The notes under the pieces: generated by a model | Database searches by the model: none | Told to the model about the DNA's origin: nothing | The model's input: only the letters and a program-made list of their open reading frames with translations | Translations under genes and position numbers: made by a program | Part shown: piece after piece, positions 21,725-33,600 of the stretch | Position numbering within the stretch: the stretch's first letter is position 1 | Layout of the letters: the number at the start of each line of letters is the position of its first letter | Assembly: GCA_905116865.2 (NCBI GenBank) | Contig: CAJHNH020003179.1 | Location: forward strand, 34,501-98,500 | Direction: 5' to 3' | From: Candidula unifasciata | Taxonomy: Eukaryota > Mollusca > Gastropoda > Stylommatophora > Geomitridae | Length of the DNA: 64,000 nt

Positions 21725-23945
21725 AGTTGACTTGATTCAAGAACCAACATCACAACACTCGGGGCATTACCAAAAGCGCTCCGTCCCCATCTTCAACAGC
21801 CAGCGAAGCGTTCCAATACTAATGGTGACAGTGGAATTCTGATTAAACGTCTGTCTTGCCTCTCCTCTGAGACTAGAGCATCTGCCAGAACCTCTCGTCA
21901 CTCCCCCCCCCCCCCATCGATCTCACCAGACTATGGTGATCCATCTGCTCTTCTGAACGGTACACGCTCTCCCACAAGGTACTAACCACGCCTGCCTTAT
22001 CATGCATCAGTATTCCACCTAATTGTGCAGAGCAAGCCAGTCTGTCCGCCTGTTCATTTCCCAACACACCGGCGTTCTCTGTGAAAAATCTAGACAATAC
22101 TCCTCACCCGTGTCCTTCGCAGTGAAGCATGCCACTCTGCACGGAGCATCCCTGTCCTGATCTTCCTCGGCTAGCTTTCTGAGTTAGTTACAATAACGAT
22201 GTGTGTGTGTCTGTTCTCTAACCAGCGAAAATCTGCAGTGACCGCCTCCACCTCCATTCTTAAGCTGGATGTTGTGATATCATATGCTAGACTCTCCCGC
22301 ACCAAACGTCGACCATTAACTTTTGCTAAGAAACCCCAAGCACTTATTTTGCCTCTTGACACTGAACCGTCAGTTTAAATAATAAAATCCTCTGAGTTAG
22401 CATTATCTTGAAATAATTGCTGAATTTCCACCTCCGTGGCACCTGCTGGCTAATCTCTGCATTCCCAGCTCAGTGTTATTATGACCCTACACAAGTCTGA
22501 CTGTTCAGGTGGAACTTTGACCCACTCCTCTCCTTGCCTAATGTTCTCAAGGATGCAAACCTGTCTGATTTGTGTCTTCTGCCTGAGCCATCCATGACTT
22601 CCCTTTTATTAGCCGCTGACCCTCAACTGCGCACAGAGCATTCACGCAAAGGCTGGTCTGTGTCTGCATTTACCTTGAGATATTACTTCGCCTGCAGCAC
22701 CCAGTGCCTACCTGCAACAGTCGGCAAACCAAGGATGTATCGCATACACACCACTGGGGTGTCTCTGGTGTAACCCAAAACGACCCGCATAGCTGCGGTC
22801 TGTATGCGCTCTAGTTTGTCCATCTGACTCTTTGAGACGGTGAGCAGTCCCAGGCCATAATCAGCCACTGACAGATCAGGGGCTGATATAGTGTGAAAAG
22901 CATTCTCTGCTCTATGTCAAGTGCAGCCATAGTCTTAAGCGCACTAAGTCCTTTTTGGCATCTCGTCACAACACTCTCCACATGGTCCTTAAAGGACAGG
23001 TTCCTGTCAAATATAATTCCCAGATACTTCAGTTTGCTCTCTCTGTTGACGTTTCTACCATCTATCGTGAGGCTTGGGACATTAGCTCTAACAATTCTGT
23101 TGTCTAGAGAACACCATAAAACAGACGCCTTTTCCAGGTTGATGACAGACCTCATTTCTGTACACCACTCAGTCACTTTATCTACTGTCGCTTGCAGCTC
23201 CCGGTCTGTTTGTTCCCTCTCTCCCCCCTGCCTTTATGTAAGTATATCATCCGCAGAAATCAGTATCCTTCCAACTCCTGGTGCTTCTAGGCTTGCAATC
23301 TTGCTCGTATACACGTTGAAGAGCACAGGCGAGATGGCGGATCCATGCGGCAGTCCTAGGGCCAAAGTGCATAGTTCTGAGGCATGAGCCCAGTCGGAAA
23401 GCAAACCAACGTGAATACAGGACAGGTGCAACCCAATTTACCGGCCATGGACTGACCTCCTTCAGTGCAGTCATCAAGAGGTCGTATTTTACTCTGTTAT
23501 AAGCATCCCTGAGATCCAGTGTTACCGCCATAGTTTCCTGTCTGTTATGGAACCCTCCATAGACGTCAGAAGCAAAAGTGGCCGCATTTGCCCATGTGTC
23601 CTTTCCTGGCCTGTAGCTTCCGAGACTTCTTGGGGGAAGCTTCCCCCTTTCCAAAAATTCTTGCAGCTGTACAGCAATTATCTTCTCAAAGACCTTTCCA
23701 AATTTGTTTTGTAAAGTGATGATTCTAAAGCCACTGAGCGTTGAATGATCCTTAGAAGGTTTCGGCAGTGGAATTCGATAACTGTGCACCCAGTCCTGCG
23801 GTACTGATGCTGTCTTAATGCTCTGGTTAAAGCAATCTCTCCCAGCTCTACATCGCTCAAAGCCTTCATGTGGAATAAGTCTAATGTCCCAAGGTGGACG
23901 AACACCCATAACTTTCCGTAGTAGTGAACTTAGGTGAACCAGGAG
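21725..23945 (-). mobile_element. RNase-H-bearing LINE, reverse orientation, degraded
   Basis: Read 5' to 3' on the minus strand. RT N-terminal blocks come first (PLPKPSKDHSTLSGFRIITL, FGKVFEKIIAVQLQEFLERG, TLDLRDAYNRVKYDLLMTAL). The palm follows (LPHGSAISPVLFNVYTSKIA), with the catalytic box reading SADD instead of FADD. Then come thumb and connection (LKYLGIIFDRNLSFKDHV, DYGLGLLTVSKSQMDKLERI), RNase H (22171-22362, MEVEAVTADFRWLENR; 21873-22097, VLGNEQADRLA) and the 3' terminus with AACATCACAACACTCGG. RT followed by RNase H is known in the I-group of LINEs (I, Nimb and relatives). Multiple stops make it inactive. Confidence 0.85.
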
Positions 23946-24024
23946 AAGAAGAAAAAGTAAAGAAATTTTGTGCGACGCGCTCAGATTATGAGGTTCACTT
24001 GGTAAATGTACAGCCGCTCTGGAG

Positions 24025-24034
24025 TGAGTGAGTG

Positions 24035-24083
<49 letters not shown>
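24025..24083. repeat. (GA)n microsatellite
   Basis: About 22 uninterrupted GA units, preceded by GAGTGAGTGAGTGAAT. Confidence 0.9.
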
Positions 24084-24084
<1 letters not shown>

Positions 24085-24690
24085 GCCGAGCCAAACTGGA
24101 TGAAACGATGCAATGAAATCGATCGAAGCGTCTCTAAATGCCTTTTTCAATAAACACATTGTTTTATGTGATTTTGTGATCCGTATTTTTTATGGAAGTG
24201 CTAGAATTCACAATTTACATTTAACCATAAACAAAATGGCAACTAAACTATATTTGCCACGTCAAGTTTTCACCTGAGATATTCATGTTTTTGTATGTTT
24301 TAATTAAGTCTTATGTCCATCGTTTAATGCACAGCAGCAGTAATCATTAGCTTTATTTGAATTCACAGTTCTATGAGCTGTGTGTATAAAATGAACCTTG
24401 AAAACGCATATTACATTACCACCAACTAAAAAAATTAATTGCCTTCGAATGATATGGCGGATGTTGTTATGAAATAAAAGAACGAAGATCAGTGAGCTTA
24501 TTGTTATATTGTAAATCACTATAAATGGAATGAAATGGACGAACTGTTGTATGCGTTTTGAATGTAATATATCCTTCCTTCATATATTCATATATTTTAT
24601 AAATCTCAAAAGTGTTTGTAATGTAGTCTTAATCTGTCGAATCCATAATAATTCATTTCTTCGCGTTCACGGGCTGTGTTATTAAACTAA
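24084..24690. other. AT-rich, no gene recognised
   Basis: Low-GC sequence with no long ORF, repeat family or RNA gene that I can support. Confidence 0.4.
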
Positions 24691-24694
24691 AAAG

Positions 24695-24822
24695 TTCTGG
24701 TTGTTCATAATCATCCACCACTGGACTTTACAGAATGTGTTGTGCACATCTGCTTTACAGATCGAACTTATTTGTATGCAGACTATTGGTTCCTTGCCTC
24801 TCGAGCAGATGTACTCCGACTC
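24695..24822 (-). repeat. Family A fragment
   Basis: Reverse copy with GGTTGTTCATAATCATCCAC, TGCAGACTATTGGTTCCTTG and GTACTCCGAC. Confidence 0.75.
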
Positions 24823-25465
24823 TATTTGTTGGCTCTTTCTAGCCTTTTTAGGCAACTTTCTTACGTTCAGTAGTTAGTAGTTAGCTATTGCTAGCTTCTT
24901 GAAATCAATGCAAAGCAGTCTGGTGCCAAATAACAGGCTTCTTCTTCTTGTTAAGGTTCATGCCATTAGGTATTAGTAGTCATGTCTACCAACAACCTTT
25001 TATCTCCTTTACATTCCACACAGATGATCCTCCACTTTATGATGTCAAACTGTCCAGCATCTTTTCTCTCGGTCTCCCTCTGCCTGTTCTCCTCTCCAAC
25101 TATCCAACTTTTATGATGTACTTCAGTTTTTTTCTCATCACATGTTCAAAGAATGTAGATCTTTTTCTGATGTGGACAGCAGTCAGTTCTCTTCGTGATT
25201 CAGATTCTTTCAAGATATCCTCATTGCTGTTTTTATCTGTCTAGGGCATTCTTATCATCCGTCTATCAAACCACATCTCTGCAGATCCAAATAATTTTTC
25301 ACGAATCAACCAAATGTCCATGATTCACTTCCATATATCAAGATAGATTTATATAGCTTTTAAGAGTTCTCTTTCTCGTCTCAATTGAAAAAGAAGGATT
25401 ACATAAAATATTCTTCATTTTGTAAAGTGCTGCCTTTGCTTGAGCTATTCTGCATTAAAACTTCT

Positions 25466-26182
25466 GGCTCTCCTCCAAACTTCTACCCCATATTATGGCG
25501 GCCAAACAAATACCCTAACAGGGCCTCAGTCCTCTGCAGAATGCGGACTTCCTGCCGAGGAACAAATCGCGGCAAAACTAGGATTGGCTCTGAATAACAA
25601 AACAAATACTCTAACAGGGTCTCAGCAATATGTTAATTGCTGACCTGTTTCTGCGACTATTCCTCACCGCCGATGGGAGCCTAAACTAGATGGCTGGGAC
25701 TCACGAGCAGCAGCTACCGCATCTCCTGCAACTTCCTTCAGTTGATTTGCTCATGAGTCCCAGGCATCTAGTTTAGATCCATGCCGCGTGTAGCGGCGTG
25801 GGGAATTCTGTCGGTGGTGAGTTTAACCACACTTTGTGCATGCCGAAAAGTGTGAGGACAACAACGACGCTAATCTGCGCCGGAGCGCGTGGTCTCCCTG
25901 CCATGTCGCTATTATCATCTGTAATGTTGCGTGTCTCGAAATTGTCAATGGTCGCTAGTATCGTTTGCTAGTATCATCTGCAGAAATGCTTGAAATTGTC
26001 AACGGTCGCTATTATCGTCTGCTACTAACGTCTGCAGTGTTGCGTGTCTTGAAATTGTCAACTAATCCTAGTTTTGCCGCGATGTGTTCGTCGCAGGAAG
26101 TCCGCATTTTACACACGACTGAAGCCCTATTAGGGTATTTGTTTGACCACCACAATATGGGGTAAAAATTCAGAGGAGAGCC
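25466..26182. mobile_element. Palindromic non-autonomous DNA transposon, 717 bp, 121-bp TIRs
   Basis: The ends are perfect inverse repeats for 10 bp (GGCTCTCCTC ... GAGGAGAGCC) and similar over 121 bp (25466-25586 and 26062-26182), including CAAACAAATACCCTAA and ATGCGGACTTCCTGC. The flanks carry an 8-bp target duplication AAACTTCT/AAACCTCT with one mismatch. Inside is a second inverted repeat (25681-25708 with 25749-25776) around a 40-bp loop. No transposase ORF is present. Terminal GG and 8-bp TSD would suit a Merlin-like element, while hAT elements also make 8-bp TSDs. The superfamily is unproven. Confidence 0.85.
25681..25776. repeat. Internal hairpin of the palindromic transposon
   Basis: The arm CTAAACTAGATGGCTGGGAC pairs with its inverse after a loop at 25709-25748 containing GCATCTCCTGCAACTTCC. 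The same hairpin occurs at 60410-60500 with the loop in the other orientation. Confidence 0.9.
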
Positions 26183-26317
26183 AAACCTCTGTATACTTCT
26201 TCAATCTGATGTTATCAAGGTACCTAAGTATTTAAACATATCAACTTGCTTGATGTTTGAGCCAGTTACTTTGATGTTGTGTTTTGGAGGGTCAGTTTTC
26301 TGACTAAACGTAAATTC

Positions 26318-26572
26318 CTGTGTGGGTTAGGAGACTTTATTTTTTGGGAATGGAGAAAAAACAGACCCACTGTCCCCTAACAGGCATGTTATAAAAAGCT
26401 ATAATTAGGAGTGTTTTCTTTAAGTCAGAGAGGCAAGGAACCAACAGTCTGTGATAAAAATAAGCCAGTTCTGTAAAATGGGTGTGCATGCGAAACTCAA
26501 GTTATGGGGCAAGACCAGACTCCAGAAGTGGGCAGACAATCAGAGCTTTCTGCCAGAGTTTAAGCTGATGAC
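26318..26572 (+). repeat. Family A copy
   Basis: From CTGTGTGGGTTAGGAG through AACAGGCATGTTATAAAA and AGGCAAGGAACCAACAGTCT to GCCAGAGTTTAAGCTGATGA. The (GAA)n tail is lost. Confidence 0.75.
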
Positions 26573-26874
26573 ACGTCTACCACAGAGTGCCAGTTGGTCA
26601 ATAGAAATATGTCTACCATCATATGCCATATACATAACTGACATCAAAAGGGTAATTTACTGTTACTTTTTTTATAATCCAGACCTATGTTTTCCTGTGT
26701 TTAATGTTTAGTTAAGAACTGGTTGATGCAAATAATTTAATCAATGTGTTGCTTCTTTGAGAAATGCACATAGAGCAGTAGCTTTTCAGCATTAGTGAAA
26801 ATCTTTTTTTTTTTAAAGAGGGTGTCATCAAGATCCTTAACTCGCATGCAGATCCGCATGAAGCAGTCATATTT

Positions 26875-27022
26875 TTTTTTTAAAACATGGCCTTGGCTCC
26901 CAGATCAGCCCAGCCTTAAATCGGTACCAGGCAAAGTCCTGGGAAGTAAGGGCAGGTAGCATTATGTTGACTAGATCACTCACTGAATGCCGATTGGTCT
27001 ATAACAAAATGTTCAATGCCCA
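26875..27022 (+). repeat. Family B body, 5' of SLC17 gene
   Basis: Contains CCTTGGCTCCCAGATCAGCC, TAAATCGGTACCAGGCAAAG, TCCTGGGAAGTAAGGGCAG and GATTGGTCTATAAC. It ends before the usual terminus. Confidence 0.75.
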
Positions 27023-27428
27023 ACTGCCGAAAATTTGGTCATTTACTTACCTGTTTTTTTTTTTTAGAACATGAACCTGTGTTTCGCTATTTAAAATTCA
27101 AATCATTTGGAGGGCAAATATGAATTTTTGTTTTAAAATTTTATCCTTCATTTTTAAACAGTTGTATTAAAATGTGTCCCCACCTCCCTGCCAGTCGTAA
27201 TGTTTGTTATAATTTGTTGCTGAGGGTTTTGTCGCTGCATTGTCCACTTTGTCATTTATAATTGTATTTGTGGTCTGTGTAAAACTACCTTTTTCTAATT
27301 TAGTGTTTTTTAAATTTGTTTTTGTAAAGACAGTAACAGATTTTAGAAAATATGTATGTGCAATTTATTTACACAAAGCATATTTGATAATTTTACATTG
27401 ACTATTGCTGATCTGCTTTTTTTTGTAG

Positions 27429-27699
27429 TTGAACCTCTCCAAGATGAAATGACCATGTTGAGTGACCTAAATTGACCCACCATTACATGCCAAGAAGGGC
27501 ATCAGCTGTGTACTTTTTCACAATGCTGACCAATCCACCGCGGATTATTGCATTATGTTCCGTTGCCAACTTTATCAACTCTGCCGATCGGGTGATCATG
27601 CCCATTGCCATAGTTCCTATGGCTCAACAGTTTAAGTGGGATTTACATCAGCAAGGATGGGTCCTGAGTGCATTCGCTGTGGGCTATATGAGCAGCCAG
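27429..27699 (+). CDS. SLC17-like exon with start codon (coding from 27487)
   Basis: The acceptor TTTTTTGTAG precedes 27429, so 27429-27486 is 5' UTR and at least one non-coding exon lies upstream. It encodes MPRRASAVYF to VGYMSSQ (residues 1-71, TM1 and start of TM2). Donor CAG|GTAGGT, phase 0. Confidence 0.9.
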
Positions 27700-30600
27700 G
27701 TAGGTGTTTGTAGTTTAACTTGTGTTGTCTTCTTCTTCTTCTTTGCATTCACCAGCTGTAAACTCTGGTGGAGAAGTTCTGGTTGTTTGTCCACTTCTGG
27801 ACTGCAGTCCTGTACCAGAACCTGAGTGTTGCGTGTGCATCCGTTTGACAGATCTGACACATTTGTGTGCAGACTGTTGGTTCCTTGCCTTTCAGGCAGA
27901 TGCACTCCGACTTCGAAGAAAGCTCCAAATTAGGCGACTCTTGTGACATGCTTTTGTGTTGGCAGTGGGTCTATTCTTGTTTTCCCTATAATAGGGCTCC
28001 GGAACCCACACGGGGGACTTGTGTTGTCTTTTTGATCTTGCATTTAATTGGTGCCTTCACATAATAGAGCAAATTAAATGGTATGAAAGTTTAAGTTGAG
28101 AGGTTCAACCTCATTGCCACTTGTTCCTGTCAAGTCAGAGAGCATCTGCCTAAAAGACAAGAAACCAATACTATGCATACAAATAAGCCAGATCTGTAAA
28201 ACAGATCCGCACAGAGAACTCAAATTTTGGAAAAAGACTGAACAACCAGAACTTTCCATCAGTGTACAGCTGGTGAATACAAAGAAGAAGAAGGGGAAGA
28301 TTATCTTAAATGGCAGAAAGCTTGATGAGTGAGAAAAAGAGTAGCCTAATGGCGCCTACCTCGCAAAAGTTTAAGGTAAAAATCCACCCAGAGTATTTCA
28401 GGATCCTCGTCGGTGCTGCAGAGTTCGTTCACTGTGCTAAGATTCTTCAGACTCAGGCTTGAGCTAGAAGTAGAACAGAGCCATGAAGTTGATCTGTCGA
28501 CTAAACTAAAACTAAACATCCTCACTGCTTAATAAGCTGATTGTAGGCAGGCCCAGTCAAGCCTCAGGTAGGATTTGAAACCATGCCTGGGGTAAGGTTT
28601 ACCTGAAAGATTATAATTTTTACCTCATCCTCAGAAGCAACTGAGTTTTGAGTGCAGAAACAGCCAAGTATTTTTACCACACACACAAAAACATTTTTTT
28701 TTTTTACAGACATCACATTTTCTTCTTTATTTATTAAATTGAACCCATGTCTTTTTGAGCTCAAGGCAAATTGAGACCCATTATACACATTGCTGATCTA
28801 TTTAGTTTATATGTGTAGTCTGTTCTCTAAAAGCTGACAACCTCTGAATAGTTGTTCACTAATATTCCTTCAAAACTTTGTGTAAAAGTTTTATCACCTA
28901 AAGAGACCAGTGTCTTGTCACAGGAATAAATGGATCCTATTCCGTGCCTTCAGATGTTTTGGCATATAGTGCTAGACTTATAGTTTATAGACGAATTGGT
29001 ACTTGATGGTGATATGGTCATGTCAGCTGCATTTGCTTCCTAGGACTTTACCTGGTACCAGTTTGTGGCTGGCTTGACCTGGGAGCTAAGGTCTGTGTGG
29101 ATTTGAATCCGTGACCTAAGCAACCGTAGGTGAGGATCTAACCTTCACACCATGTAGGCTCCTCAAATGAATAAAGGCAGACCAAAAACACATAGAGAAG
29201 AGAATTCGAGAATGACATGAAAAATTAGAGATGGACATGGATGAACAGGCATGATAGCAAACGACAGGGCCACTTGGCCTGTGTTAGTGTGCTCCATTTG
29301 GGGATAATGGAAAGAAGAAGAAAGAGTTAAGTTGAATCGAGTTGAGTCAAGAATTGGCATCACAGCACTCGGCACATTCCCATGCCTGCTCCTTCCTCAT
29401 CTTCAGCAGCCAGCACAGAGTTCCAATACTGATGGTACCGGTCACTTTCTGGTTAAAAGTCCGTCTTGCCTTTCCTTTGAGTGTAGTTAGCGGGCCAGAC
29501 CCTCTGGAAAGAGAGAAGGAGAAGTTCTTTCAGCTGATGTTCAAGGCTATTGTTTTTAGATATCCATTTCCTTGTTTTCGTTCCGGGGCCCTTTTTTTTA
29601 GGGAAATAAAAGAATAGACCCACTGCCTCCTTACTCTAATAAGCATGCTGTACAAGGTGACTGATTAGGGATGTGTCCTTGGAAGTCAGAGTGCATCTGC
29701 CTGAGAAGCAGGGAACCAACAGTCTGCATATAAACAAGCTAGATATGTAAAATTGATGTGCATGGAAAACTCAGGTTCTGATTTCAAAGTTGTAAGTGGC
29801 CGAACAACCAGAATTGTACACTGGAGTTCACAGCTGGTGAACGCTAAGAAGAAGAAGAAGGACATCTGATAGTAGGCAGCGACCTTCCTTCGTCATTGTC
29901 TTCTACTCCGTTCCTGTGTAACAGCAGATTATATTGTTTTTTTCTTTGACATTTTTTAGTACATCATTCTACTTTATTTCTGATCTAAATGTTCCAGGTT
30001 GTTGGAGGAAGTGCAGCTAAAAAGTACGGAGGCAAAAAAATTCTGAGCCTAGCAGTTATTCTGTGGTCATTATCAACATGTCTGGTACCCTTGTTTGCTC
30101 ACTCGCTGTACACACTAATTTTATCACGGGTCATTCTTGGCCTGGGAGAAGGTCTAGGTAAGTTAATAAGAAAGTTTATTCTTCTTCCGTCTTTTATCGC
30201 ACAATAAATGTAAGCTTTTAGCTTTTTCATACCTATTCCCTATATAAGCTTCTTTATGATTCTTTGCATTCTGTAACTAATCTTATGTGGGATGAATTAA
30301 CCAACCACATGCTAAACCACCATAAGCCTTTCACCCTGTAAAAGACTTTAAAAATTTTAAAATGTCCTTATAATGCTATGAAACTACCACAAGAAACTTG
30401 ACATTGGAGTCTTTGTCATTTTCTAAAACTATCCAGGGTTTAGATCATGAGACAGCCGAGCCGCCCAGGCAGGTGTTAATTTCTCTGATTCTTTAATCAA
30501 GTCACGTGACTAAAAATGTAACAAACACATTTTTTTAGTTAGTCGCATATACCTTTACAGGAGGTTGCAGAAACAACCCTCAGCATTTTTGTGATGTTGT

Positions 30601-33600
30601 GGTTTTGCTGGGTAAATTTTATCTTCAGCTGTTTGCCATTGCTGCTGCACCATCATCTCTCAGTACCACTGTCGAAACCAATGCAAGAAGGATCGAACCT
30701 GGCAGTCCGGCATTACGAAGTGCGTTTTCAATGCCTAAGCCACAGACACTGAATTTCTGAATCGGGAAAAGGTTTATTTGTGCGTAAAGGGAAGTAATCA
30801 CTAAGCACAAATAGAGCAGAGAGTTAACCTTTTCCCCGTTGACCATCACCATCAATAAGTGGTTTTGTTCACTTCACTACAGATAGCAGCAACATTACAC
30901 ATTTATGAAATCATATAGTGGGCTAATAAGACAGCCAGATTTACTGTGTGAACATGTACCTTTTTTATGCAATGTATCTTCTTCTTCTTGGTAGAAAGTT
31001 TTGCTTGTTTGTAAACTTCTGGATCTTGAAACATTTTGGGCACATGGCAATGGCCTCATATTTTTGTAGTGAGTTATGTGGGTCTATCTTTACCTCCTAG
31101 AACATTTCCATGTTACCCATGTTAGAGTGGTTTTGGATTTACTTACACTGCCGGTAAACAGTGGTGGCGGGCAGTTGGAAGTATTCAAAAGCGCTTCATT
31201 TTTACATCGGAGACTGAAGTATGGTGTAGACGACCTCACCTTTATCATGCAGTATACGTTGGACAAATGAAGCTCATCAGCTGGGGACAGTAATCACTTT
31301 AACGAAGCTCATCCTAACAGAAAAGAATGCTAAAGTTGGAGGTGCTGGGCTAAGAGGCACAGATAGTCCAGAAAGGTGTCACAGCTCAACCTGACTACTG
31401 TGGCACCACGCAAGTCCTTCCTGTAATGCCGGTGACCACTACAGAATACTCAACCTGTGCTACAGACATGCTTTCTTCATGCAGTAGAAACATCCCTCTC
31501 TTTTTGGGTTCCCGGGCCCCTTGTGATGAAAACAAGAATAGGCCGACTGCCTCCCCAACAAGCATGTCGTAAGAGTTCATAAGAGTCAACTAATCAGGGA
31601 ACTTCCTTTAAAGTCAGTGTGCATCTGTCTGAGAGGTAAGGAACCAGCAGTCTGCATTCAAATAGGCAAGAAATGTAAAATTGATGCGCACACATCATTA
31701 AGGTTCTGGTACAAGACTCCAGAGTTTATAACAGAAACTAGATTTTTACCCCTGGATTTGAGGTTCAAGTCAACAGAGCAGGGCTTTATATAAATAAAAA
31801 TAAAAAAAAAATAACTCTGACTCCCAGATTGACCAAGCCTTAAATGGGTAGAGGTAAGGTCATAGAAATTAAAGGCGGCCGGCATGATGTTGACTACATT
31901 GCCCACCGAGGGCTAATTGGTCAATGAAATAAAGATCTAGCCCTATGTGCCCACTACACCTGAAGGTGTGGAAAAGGGTCCTTTTTTCAAATTGTCCTTG
32001 CCTTTACTTCTCCAAGCAAAGACTGTGGATCTGGCCCAAGTGAGCTACATTGCAAGAGAAGCTATGTGGCACTGGTAGTGACCTTAAACGCACAAACCTA
32101 TTTGTAACCCAGACGGGACTCAATGTTTTTGAACAAATAATAATAATAAGAAAATTTATTTTATTTTATACATACTATGTATATTTATTCTCATTTATGT
32201 AAAGATCATCATGCATCTGCTAAACCTGGAATGACTTGTTCATATTCTGTTTTAGGTCTGCCCACAATCTTTCACATATTTTCTCATGCAATTCCTTGTG
32301 AGGAGCGGTCACGGGCCTTTGGTTACCTTGTTGCTTTGGGCTCAGTAGGACAGACAGTCGCCTCTTTGGTAAGTGAAGCCTGTCAGTGCATGAAAGAAAC
32401 CCGTGTGGGTTCTAGGGCCCTGTTATAGGGAAAACAAGAAAAGACCCACTGCCTACCCAAAAGCATGTCATAAGAGTCAACTAACTGGGAGCTTCCTTTA
32501 AAATTGAAGTGCATCTGTCTGAGAGGCAAGGTACCAGCAGTTTGCATACAAATGTAAAATGGATGCACATGCAACACTCAGGTTCTGGAACAGGACTGCA
32601 GTCCAGAAGTGGATAAACAACCAGAACTTTCCGCCAGAGTTTACAGCTGGTGAATGTGAAGAAGAAGAAGGAAGAAATCTTAAATAATACCTCATAATAC
32701 ATCATATTTTTTTATATTTTTTGTCATCCCTTTCTCCTCCCTCTCTTCTTCTTTAGCATTCCGAGCCCTTGAGGTTTATCGCTGCAGATATACCTGCTTT
32801 TATTCATCTCTGTTATCCTTCTTCTTCATCTCGTTCACTAGCTGTAAACTTCTGCTAAATTTCTGGTTGTTCTTCAACTTCTGAACTTTGTGGTTTTGCT
32901 CCAAAACTTGAGGTTTGTGTGCACATCTGTTTTATAGATCTGGTTTATTTGTATGCAGAATATTGGTCCCTTACCTCTTGTGTATGTGCTCTCCAACTTA
33001 GAAGAAAACACCCCTGATTAGTAGACTTGTATGACATACTAATTAGGGTGCTGTGCGTCTGTCTTTTTTTCCACCCAGCAATGGTGTCTCGGAACCCACA
33101 TGGGGAGAAACGTATTTAAACAAGCATATAGTTGCCTACCATATATATCAGATATAAATATTTATACAAGCATATTGCTACTTATGAGATATCTTCAGAT
33201 GTAAATATTTATACAAGCACATTGTTACCTACGATATATCTTCAGACATAAATATTTAAACAAGCATATTGTTCTCTACAATATATCTTCATATATAAAT
33301 GTTTAAACAAACATATGATTACCTACAATATATCTTCATATATAAATGTTTATACAAACATATGATTACCTACAATATATCTTTGGGTATGAATTTTTAA
33401 ACAAGCATATTGTTCTCTACAATATATCTTCATATATAAATGTTTATACAAACATATGATTACCCACAATATATCTTTGGATATAAATATTTAAACAGGC
33501 ATATTATTACCTACAGAACATCTTCAGATATAAATATTTAAACAAGCATATTGCTACTCATGGTCCTCAAGTACAAGGGTTTGTTTCCCCAAGGTGGACA

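Larger units (their letters stand above)
24943..26312 (-). pseudogene. LINE RT relic with (GAA)n tail, interrupted by a palindromic transposon
   Basis: On the minus strand 26312-26191 reads NIKQVDMFKYLGTLITSD. After the insertion at 26190-25458 it resumes CRIAQAKAALYKMKNIL and then SESRRTDCCPHQKK, ending in (GAA)n at 24943-24957. Several stops are present. It is the same broad LINE type as 14630-18135. Confidence 0.75.

Noticed and set aside
27684..27949. ORFs overlapping the SLC17 exon 1 donor
   Set aside because: They read a reverse family A SINE. Equivalent short ORFs appear in most family A copies.
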